This document shows positions 1 through 4,759 of a stretch of 6,041 bases of DNA, piece after piece. Below the pieces are notes generated by a model. The model was not told the DNA's origin. It saw nothing but the letters and a program-made list of their open reading frames with translations, and made no database searches. The translations under genes were made by a program, and so were the position numbers. The stretch comes from an uncultured Candidatus Melainabacteria bacterium (GTDB lineage: Bacteria; Cyanobacteriota; Vampirovibrionia; Gastranaerophilales; Gastranaerophilaceae), in NCBI GenBank assembly GCA_946622835.1, contig CAMOQI010000068.1:1-6041 (forward strand). Direction: 5' to 3'. Position 1 is the first letter of the stretch; each line of letters starts with the position of its first letter.

Positions 1-234
1 TTTTTCGTTTATCTTGATGGGCCTCTACTACCTCAGGGCTCAGCTGAAGATGCAATAAAATTCTAATCAAACAAGGGTAAAACGCAAGAGCAGGCTCTTG
101 CAACAACGTATTATTGGAGAAGTGCATCTAAAACATCTAACAATGGATGTTCAAAAGATAAAACCAAATATACCGGTAGCGGTTTTGGTTGCACCGGTAG
201 GATTTTTGAGGAAGGTAAAATAAATTACTGGTAA
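1..234 (+). pseudogene. 3' end of a pseudopilin-like gene, interrupted by an in-frame TAA
   Basis: Frame 1 reads FFVYLDGPLLPQGSAEDAIKF, then TAA (64-66), then 55 more codons in the same frame to TAA at 232-234. The second part ends in GFGCTGRIFEEGKINYW. A late Cys-Thr followed by a short hydrophobic and aromatic tail resembles the C-termini of the many type IV pilin-like/pseudopilin proteins of Gastranaerophilales; this is recognition from memory, not a search. The segment after the stop has no in-frame ATG, GTG or TTG, so it cannot easily be its own gene. Both halves look coding (mixed residues, a Cys pair in the second half), which favours one gene broken by a nonsense mutation or a base-calling error. 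The alternative is that the gene truly ends at 64-66 and the rest is remnant. The N-terminal prepilin part would lie left of the window, so the family call is tentative. Confidence 0.5.
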
Positions 235-294
235 AGATAAATTTATTGACTTTTATTCATATCAATCAGTTTTACTTCTATTCAATTTAAACAA

Positions 295-1572
295 TTACAG
301 GGTATGAATAAACTCTACCACTTCTTTGAGCGAATATATGTTTTTTTGGACAAAGAATTCTTTTTTTGTTTCTTTTTTGACTTCACTCAGGGTTCTGCCG
401 TCTAAAAAGTCTTCGCTGTACGGCCTTAGCATAATAGATGGGATAACCACTATATCGCAGGATAAATCTTTTACGGTGTCAATCAAGTCTTGAGAGGTTA
501 TCAGTCCGGCAACGGTTATTTCTTCTCCCCAGTATTTAGATTGTACGGGATGAATTTCTACCGTTAGATTTTTTATTCTGTTTAGTTTTTCAGCGATTTC
601 AAAAAACATATTTTTTGCGGCATAGGAGCAGGCAAAAATCATTTTATAAGGTTTTGAAATTGATTTGGGTAGTTTTTGTTTATGAAAATCGTCAAGGGTT
701 AATCTCAGTGACCCAACTCCGTCATCTAATTGTCCAAAATCTCCGTAATATTTTGCGGGGGGAATCGGCATATCTGCCAAAATAAAAAATTCATCCGAAC
801 AGCAAACTCTTTTATATTTTGAAGAAATTTCAATGGTTTCGCGAGCGCATTTTTTATCAACACGTTTGAGATTATTCAGATTATTTTCTCCCCTGTATTG
901 TGTTATTCCGACAGGTACAATTGCTACGGATAAGACGGTTCTTTTAAGTTTTGCCAAATCAGACAGGGTTCTTTCAAGTTCCGCACCGTCGTTATAACCC
1001 GGACAAAGGACAATTTGTGCATGGAACGGAATTTTGTTTTTTCTGAACCATTGCAAATTCTCCAAAGCTTTTCCCGCGTTTGGGTTGCGAAGCATTTTTA
1101 TTCGCAGTTCAGGGTTTGTTGTATGCACTGATATATAAAACGGTCCGAGCTGCATTCGTTTTATACGTTTTTTATCTTCATCTTTAAGGTTTGTCATTGT
1201 AATATACGTACCTTGAAGATATGACAATCTGTAATCATCATCTTTTACGTAAAGGGTGTTTCTCAAGCCTTTTGGCTGTTGGTCAACAAAACAAAAAATG
1301 CAATGATTATGGCAGGGCTTTATTTTATCAAAAATTGCGCTTTCAAAAATTATCCCCAAATCTTCGTCAAAATCTTTTTCAATTTCATATTCTTCTATTT
1401 CGCCGTTAGTTTTTTTTATTTCAACTGTTATAAGCTCTGATTTTACATAAAAGTTATAATCAATCATATCTTGCATAACAGCGCCATCGATTGATAAAAT
1501 CTCGTCCCCTTTTTGAATTTCCAATTCTTCGGCTATGGAATTTTCAACAACACTATTTACTATTGCGCCCAT
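295..1572 (-). CDS. DUF512 family protein: PDZ domain plus radical-SAM-like Fe-S domain
   Basis: This 425-residue protein has the full architecture of the DUF512 family (putative FeS oxidoreductase of Cyanobacteria and Clostridia), whose reaction is not established. Residues 1-65 form a PDZ-like domain (GDEILSIDG). C87, C91 and C94 make a Cx3Cx2C motif followed by Phe, as in radical SAM enzymes, which bind a [4Fe-4S] cluster and S-adenosylmethionine. The following stretch (DDYRLSYLQGTYITMTNL, about 112-129) is a family hallmark. A second conserved block, CSDEFFILADMPIPP with the adjoining YYGDFGQLDDGVG, spans about 268-297, and the C-terminus keeps IPSIMLRPYSEDFLDG. Length is normal for the family. 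The ATG at 1572 lies inside the end of the upstream PadR gene, with a purine-rich GGAAAAAGAA just before it serving as a likely ribosome site, so translation is probably coupled. No signal peptide or membrane segment is seen, so it should be cytoplasmic. The family call is firm; substrate and product are unknown. Confidence 0.92.
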   Translation of the reverse strand: MGAIVNSVVENSIAEELEIQKGDEILSIDGAVMQDMIDYNFYVKSELITVEIKKTNGEIEEYEIEKDFDEDLGIIFESAIFDKIKPCHNHCIFCFVDQQPKGLRNTLYVKDDDYRLSYLQGTYITMTNLKDEDKKRIKRMQLGPFYISVHTTNPELRIKMLRNPNAGKALENLQWFRKNKIPFHAQIVLCPGYNDGAELERTLSDLAKLKRTVLSVAIVPVGITQYRGENNLNNLKRVDKKCARETIEISSKYKRVCCSDEFFILADMPIPPAKYYGDFGQLDDGVGSLRLTLDDFHKQKLPKSISKPYKMIFACSYAAKNMFFEIAEKLNRIKNLTVEIHPVQSKYWGEEITVAGLITSQDLIDTVKDLSCDIVVIPSIMLRPYSEDFLDGRTLSEVKKETKKEFFVQKNIYSLKEVVEFIHTL

Positions 1573-2080
1573 TTTCTTTTTCCAGATTTTCTATCAGTGT
1601 TATAAAATTTTTGTATTCGCAAATGGCGTTATCCAGAACTATTTTTTGATAAAAATTCAGGTCTGTGTATTCGTTGTTTAAAATATTTTCTGCGTTTGCT
1701 TTATGAAGCTGTGCATTTGCTTTAATATCTTCAAAAACGTTATAGCGCTCATCTGATTCTAAAACTGACAGGCATGAAAGTTTTATTCTTGCATCAGATA
1801 AAAATTGCAGCGGATTTGGGGAAATCGGCTGTAAAAGCATGGTGGCTATGGCTTTTGTTCCGTCATTAGTAATTGAATAATATATTGAAAGTTTTCCGCC
1901 TTCTGACATAATTTTTGATGAGGTAATAAAATTCTGTTTTTCCAGTCTTACAAGTGCCGGTTTTATTGCCCCAAAACTCGGACAGGTATATGCTCCAAAA
2001 TTTTCCTTAATATGTTTTTGTATTGAATACATAGTAAGGTCGCGTTTGATTAATAAATATAAAATCATTAGTTCAAGCAT
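1553..2080 (-). CDS. PadR-family winged-helix transcriptional regulator
   Basis: The 175-residue product starts with a PadR-type winged helix (about residues 1-80). LILYLL-type helix 1 leads into MYSIQKHIKENFG, then a recognition segment PSFGAIKPALVRLEKQNFIT that matches the PadR pattern (PS.G.IYPAL.RLE..G.I), then the wing IYYSITNDGTKAI. Residues 85-175 look helical and correspond to the dimerising C-terminal region of longer PadR proteins. PadR proteins are usually dimeric repressors that respond to small molecules and often act on neighbouring genes. The gene overlaps the DUF512 gene by 20 nt, so the two are almost certainly one transcript. It diverges from the HEFQH gene across only 51 bp, where its operator could lie. 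No good Shine-Dalgarno precedes the ATG. A second in-frame ATG at codon 5 is no better placed. The ligand is unknown, and Cys33 lies in the DNA-binding region. Confidence 0.86.
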   Translation of the reverse strand: MLELMILYLLIKRDLTMYSIQKHIKENFGAYTCPSFGAIKPALVRLEKQNFITSSKIMSEGGKLSIYYSITNDGTKAIATMLLQPISPNPLQFLSDARIKLSCLSVLESDERYNVFEDIKANAQLHKANAENILNNEYTDLNFYQKIVLDNAICEYKNFITLIENLEKENGRNSK

Positions 2081-2131
2081 AAGTTTAGGATAACATTAAT
2101 TACAAAAATTCACAAACAGGCAAATTTTTTT
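2081..2131. promoter_or_regulatory. Short divergent intergenic region with a weak PadR-side promoter candidate
   Basis: These 51 bp separate the start codons of the PadR gene (minus) and the HEFQH gene (plus). On the minus strand a TTGTGA (2110-2115) and TATCCT (2087-2092) are spaced by 17 bp and match the sigma-70 consensus at 4 of 6 positions each. Initiation from this pair would fall at about the A of the PadR ATG, giving a leaderless message, which agrees with the missing Shine-Dalgarno. I see no convincing plus-strand promoter and no clear inverted-repeat operator. In AT-rich DNA such matches are common, so this is weak. Confidence 0.3.
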
Positions 2132-2992
2132 ATGTTTATTTTTAGTAAGAATATGAATTACAATTCTATATCTCCAAAAGTAAAATTACCGACTTCTGTG
2201 GTTCGTGGTTCATTTAAACGCAGAACTCAGATTGCTCGTCAATATTCAGATAAATTATTTGAGGATTTGTACCCGCGATTTTTGCATGGAAAAGTTAGTT
2301 TCGACAGACTTCAAAAATCGGTAGATAGTGTTATTGGAAAGAAAGGCACTATAAGTGTTATAAAATATCCATATGACAAGGTGTATGCCGGAGCGCAAGA
2401 TGTGAATATATCTGAATATACGGGGAAAATATCAGGTTATACGCTGGAAGTAAACACGGATAAAAAAGCCTTGGATATGTCTGATTTCCCGACAATTATC
2501 CATGAGTTTCAGCACTGCGTGGATATGTTATGCAACCCAAAGTATGCATCAAGGTATCAAAAACTTTCAAGTGCTCAGATGTATGGGGATAAATATAACA
2601 CCGTGGCGGAAAATTTGTTCTATGAACTTGAGCCTGAGGGCAGCGGGCATAAATATAAGACAAGACTTTTAAATAAAATTGAATATAAATTCAAAAGTTT
2701 TTTGAAGGATATGCCGTTTATCAGAAAAGTGGATTATATCCAAGATATGAGGTATGAGCTGCAATCGGAGCTGAATGCGTATCAAGTTGAGCATAAATAT
2801 GTAAAACGTTTAAAAAGAAAGCGTCATGAGATTTTAAAGTCTGATTTGGCAGACGGGAGTAAAACGCTGTTGTTAAAAGAAAAAATTAAGCTGCTTAACA
2901 GAATCGGAAATGAATATATAAAAAAAGAGAGATTGAAGCTGGCATCGCAGTATCATAAGAAGCTCAAGGCTGCGGGCGACAAAGCTCCTTAG
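2132..2992 (+). CDS. Hypothetical protein with a zincin-type HEFQH motif
   Basis: I do not recognise a named family for this 286-residue protein. The one clear signature is TIIHEFQHCVDM: H124, E125 and H128 form an HExxH zinc-binding motif with small or hydrophobic residues in the positions expected for a real metallopeptidase helix. Downstream, ELQSELNAY (209-217) offers E213 (or E209) as the third zinc ligand about 85 residues on, as in gluzincins. This is inference. Residues 1-110 carry no motif I can name; residues 221-286 are Lys/Arg-rich and probably helical. There is no signal peptide or membrane segment, so it acts in the cytoplasm unless exported by another route. The ATG at 2132 has no good ribosome site; the ATG at 2153 (codon 8) is preceded by AGTAAGA and may be the true start. 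The last 29 bases overlap the convergent adhesin-E-like gene. Substrate unknown; it could also be a catalytically dead fold. Confidence 0.72.
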   Translation: MFIFSKNMNYNSISPKVKLPTSVVRGSFKRRTQIARQYSDKLFEDLYPRFLHGKVSFDRLQKSVDSVIGKKGTISVIKYPYDKVYAGAQDVNISEYTGKISGYTLEVNTDKKALDMSDFPTIIHEFQHCVDMLCNPKYASRYQKLSSAQMYGDKYNTVAENLFYELEPEGSGHKYKTRLLNKIEYKFKSFLKDMPFIRKVDYIQDMRYELQSELNAYQVEHKYVKRLKRKRHEILKSDLADGSKTLLLKEKIKLLNRIGNEYIKKERLKLASQYHKKLKAAGDKAP

Positions 2993-3368
2993 CTACTTCA
3001 CTTATTGCCGTCCCTTGTATTATCGGCTGAAAAGTCGCGTATCTGTTATAATCTCCGTTTACAAAATTGTCTTTATATCCGTACGAGTCTATAACCCCGA
3101 TTTTGTATTTTTGTTTTGCGCAGTCTATGGTGTATTGGCTTAGAGTGTACCAAATTCGGTTTCCGTTTATCGGTTCATATTGTCCTTTGTTGTACGCTTT
3201 TATGAGGAATGAAAATCCGTATATATCTTCAGTGCCGATAATCCCGTCAGGATTTATATAACTGTTTTGAGCAACCTTTTGCCAATTTATGTCGGCATTT
3301 TCTTTGGCGAATATCGCAGGTGTGCAGCTAAATATTATAAGTAATAATAGTGTAAAAATCTTTTTCAT
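2964..3368 (-). CDS. Exported surface-adhesin E-like small protein
   Basis: This 134-residue protein begins with a classic signal peptide: MKK, a hydrophobic core to about residue 14, and AIFA at 18-21 as a likely signal peptidase I site. IFSC at 12-15 is a poorer alternative lipobox. The mature part (about 113 residues) follows the pattern of the small surface-adhesin E domain: an early Trp (W29), then Tyr-x-Asn/Asp-Pro (YINPDGI), a central IWYTLSQYTIDCAKQKYKI and an end of FQPIIQGTAISEVAKELC. C83 and C130 would form the disulfide known in that family. The family is named after an adhesin of Haemophilus, but most members are uncharacterised envelope proteins of diderm bacteria, so an actual adhesive role is not shown here. 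It is monocistronic, convergent with the HEFQH gene (29-nt overlap) and divergent from nth. No Shine-Dalgarno lies close to the ATG. The family call rests on pattern memory. Confidence 0.76.
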   Translation of the reverse strand: MKKIFTLLLLIIFSCTPAIFAKENADINWQKVAQNSYINPDGIIGTEDIYGFSFLIKAYNKGQYEPINGNRIWYTLSQYTIDCAKQKYKIGVIDSYGYKDNFVNGDYNRYATFQPIIQGTAISEVAKELCRPQP

Positions 3369-3376
3369 ATATTTAT

Positions 3377-3382
3377 ATTATA
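3377..3382 (-). promoter_or_regulatory. -10 box candidate for the adhesin-E-like gene
   Basis: A perfect TATAAT reads on the minus strand and ends 8 nt before the ATG at 3368. Initiation 6-7 nt downstream would leave a leader of one or two bases, which fits the absence of a Shine-Dalgarno. No good -35 is present at 16-18 bp. An AGGGAT lies about 18 nt from the ATG, too far to act as a ribosome site. Confidence 0.4.
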
Positions 3383-3448
3383 ATCATCCCTTATGAAAAA
3401 TCATCATTCAATTGTTTTAGTTGAAAAATTTTTTGGTAATATAGTTTT

Positions 3449-4072
3449 ATGATTGATATGATAGTTAAAACTTTAACTGAAGCAAAACAGCCGCAAAGCG
3501 ATTTTGTAAAATTAATGGACAGTTTCAATGACCCGTATTTGGTTCTTATCGCATGTATATTAAGTCTAAGAACCAATGACAGGACAACGTATCCGGCGAC
3601 ATTGAGAATGTTTGAGCTTGCAAAAACTCCTGAAAAAATGATGATGGTTAATGAAGATGATTTAGCAAAAGCCATTTATCCTGTCGGATTTTACAAAAAT
3701 AAGGCGGGACAAATTATTGAATTGTCAAGGCTTTTGGTGGAAAAATATTGTGGGAAAGTTCCGTGTGATATAGATGAACTTTGTAAATTCAGAGGTGTCG
3801 GCAGAAAGACTGCAAATTTAGTTCTATCGGAAGGCTTTAAGGTTCCTGCTATATGTGTGGATGTGCATGTTCACAGGATATTTAATCGTTTGGGTTATGT
3901 GACAACAAAAAATCCGGAAGAAACAGAATTTGCTCTGCGTGAAAAACTTCCTAAAAAATATTGGATTCCTATAAATTCTTTGCTTGTTACTCACGGTCAA
4001 AACGTGTGTAAGCCGATTAAGCCAATGTGTGATGTATGTCCGATAGAAAAATATTGTGCAAAATTGATATAA
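3449..4072 (+). CDS. nth: Endonuclease III (DNA glycosylase/AP lyase)
   Basis: Endonuclease III removes oxidised pyrimidines and cleaves at the resulting abasic site in base excision repair. The 207-residue protein is the usual length and lines up with E. coli Nth almost without gaps. The helix-hairpin-helix FRGVGRKTANLVL carries the catalytic lysine K120, and CVDVHVHRIFNR carries the catalytic aspartate D138, both at the E. coli numbers. The C-terminal [4Fe-4S] loop is complete: C187, C194, C197 and C203 (Cx6Cx2Cx5C). In the DNA-probing loop the usual LSAQ is LSLR, so position 41 is Arg rather than Gln, and position 81 is Phe rather than Leu. No Shine-Dalgarno precedes the ATG at 3449. A -10-like TAATAT ends 6 nt before it (3437-3442), so the message may be leaderless; codon 4 (ATG at 3458) is an alternative start. 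It stands alone, followed by a hairpin and then the next promoter. Confidence 0.96.
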   Translation: MIDMIVKTLTEAKQPQSDFVKLMDSFNDPYLVLIACILSLRTNDRTTYPATLRMFELAKTPEKMMMVNEDDLAKAIYPVGFYKNKAGQIIELSRLLVEKYCGKVPCDIDELCKFRGVGRKTANLVLSEGFKVPAICVDVHVHRIFNRLGYVTTKNPEETEFALREKLPKKYWIPINSLLVTHGQNVCKPIKPMCDVCPIEKYCAKLI

Positions 4073-4082
4073 AATTTGTGTA

Positions 4083-4121
4083 AACCAAAAGAAAGTTTGG
4101 TTATGATGATAACCAAACCTT
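4083..4121 (+). terminator. Hairpin after nth, possible terminator with overlapping alternative stem
   Basis: A perfect 10-bp stem (GTTTGGTTAT at 4095-4104, ATAACCAAAC at 4109-4118) closes a GATG tetraloop, 22 nt after the nth stop. It is the best terminator candidate between nth and the next operon. The stem is AT-rich, and the following bases (CTTAGGTAATTGTATTTTG) are not a clean T tract, so termination may be weak. An upstream AACCAAA (4083-4089) can pair with the same TTTGGTT (4096-4102) that forms the left arm of the main hairpin, so the two structures exclude each other. Confidence 0.45.
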
Positions 4122-4139
4122 AGGTAATTGTATTTTGCC

Positions 4140-4168
4140 TTGATTTTTAAAATATTTCCATGTATATT
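4140..4168 (+). promoter_or_regulatory. Sigma-70-type promoter candidate for the nuoE-nuoF operon
   Basis: TTGATT (4140-4145, 4 of 6 to consensus) and TATATT (4163-4168, 5 of 6) are separated by the ideal 17 bp. Transcription would start near 4175, leaving a leader of about 80 nt before the nuoE-like ATG. This is the best-formed promoter in the window. Confidence 0.5.
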
Positions 4169-4180
4169 ATTGTATAAAAG

Positions 4181-4211
4181 ATTGCCTTATTTTAAAAGAG
4201 CGAGAGGCAGT
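4181..4211 (+). other. Small hairpin in the leader of the nuoE-nuoF operon
   Basis: ATTGCCT (4181-4187) can pair with AGGCAGT (4205-4211) over 7 bp including one G-U pair, closing a 17-nt AT-rich loop. It lies at the 5' end of the predicted leader and leaves the ribosome site at 4241 free. It may stabilise the message. I recognise no riboswitch class in it. Confidence 0.25.
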
Positions 4212-4240
4212 TGTGGGTAAATACAATTGAATAGAGAAAT

Positions 4241-4246
4241 AGGAGA
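4241..4246 (+). promoter_or_regulatory. Strong Shine-Dalgarno for the nuoE-like gene
   Basis: AGGAGA sits 9 nt before the ATG at 4256 and fixes that start. It is the only near-perfect ribosome site in the window and contrasts with the poor ones upstream. Confidence 0.8.
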
Positions 4247-4255
4247 AGATCGAAA

Positions 4256-4759
4256 ATGAGTGTTGAAAGTCCTCATAAAATCGATACTGCCAAGTTGGAT
4301 GCCATAATCAATCAGTATGAGGGTAAAAAATCCAGCTTGATTGCGATTTTACAAAAAGTTCAGGAAGAATACAGATACCTGCCGGAAGAAGCATTAATCT
4401 ACATTGGAACTAAGATGGAAGGTTTATCTCCGGCAACAGTGTACGGCGTTGCAACATTTTATGCCCAATTTTCATTGGATCCGAAAGGAAAATATGAAAT
4501 TCGTGTTTGTGATGGTACAGCATGTCACGTTAGGGGTTCAATGCCTGTATTAAATGCTATTCGTAATAAATTAGGGCTTGCAGAAGGTAAATTGACAAGC
4601 GATGATGGCTTGTTCTCCCTTGAAACTGTCAGCTGTTTAGGTGCTTGCGGTCTTGCCCCTGTTTGTATGATAAATGAAAAAGTTTATCCTCAAATGACTT
4701 CCGATGCGATTAGTATTGTGTTGGATACATTGATTAAAGAAGAGAAAGGGGATAAATAA
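4256..4759 (+). CDS. nuoE: NuoE-like [2Fe-2S] subunit of an NAD(P)H-linked oxidoreductase, likely HydC/HndA of an [FeFe]-hydrogenase
   Basis: This is the 24-kDa (NuoE/HydC/HndA) type subunit, which holds one [2Fe-2S] cluster next to the flavin subunit. The 167-residue protein has the standard order: an N-terminal helical bundle (about 10-60, with LIAILQKVQEEYRYLPEEAL), the family motif TVYGVATFYAQFSL (61-74), then a thioredoxin-like domain with the four ligands C85, C90, C127 and C131 (CDGTAC and CLGAC, i.e. Cx4C and Cx3C). It is cytoplasmic, with no membrane segment. The next gene overlaps by one base (TAATG) and encodes the NuoF-like partner, so both are made together. The symbol is the family symbol only: a fused NuoF of this type is usual in soluble hydrogenases and other bifurcating complexes rather than in respiratory complex I. 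Formate dehydrogenase or another NuoEF-using enzyme remains possible, because the catalytic subunit is out of view. Confidence 0.93.
   Translation: MSVESPHKIDTAKLDAIINQYEGKKSSLIAILQKVQEEYRYLPEEALIYIGTKMEGLSPATVYGVATFYAQFSLDPKGKYEIRVCDGTACHVRGSMPVLNAIRNKLGLAEGKLTSDDGLFSLETVSCLGACGLAPVCMINEKVYPQMTSDAISIVLDTLIKEEKGDK
4745..4751 (+). promoter_or_regulatory. Shine-Dalgarno for the nuoF-like gene, inside the end of nuoE
   Basis: AAAGGGG lies 7 nt before the ATG at 4759, within the last codons of the nuoE-like gene. Together with the TAATG stop-start overlap it indicates translational coupling. Confidence 0.6.

Noticed and set aside
64..66. Stop-codon recoding (TAA read as an amino acid)
   Set aside because: TAA ends nth, nuoE and the DUF512 gene at the expected family lengths, and no recoding signal is evident.
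174..200. Repeated ACCGGTA in the pilin-like tail, able to form a hairpin
   Set aside because: The copies encode similar Thr-Gly stretches (YTGSG, CTGR) and are best explained by the protein sequence.
235..294. Possible terminator between the two convergent genes at the left
   Set aside because: Only short imperfect TTGA/TCAA pairing is present, with no stable stem and T tract.
1221..1409. Plus-strand open frame of 62 codons
   Set aside because: It lies wholly inside the DUF512 gene, antisense to the Cys-motif region, with no ribosome site and no protein-like pattern.
3067..3261. Plus-strand open frame of 64 codons
   Set aside because: It is antisense to the well-supported adhesin-E-like gene and has no family features.
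3391..3675. Minus-strand open frame of 94 codons
   Set aside because: It is antisense to the start of nth, whose frame is certain; the hydrophobic look follows from the complementary codons.
4170..4255. Riboswitch in the nuoE leader
   Set aside because: The leader is about 80 nt, AT-rich, with a single 7-bp hairpin and no recognisable aptamer core.
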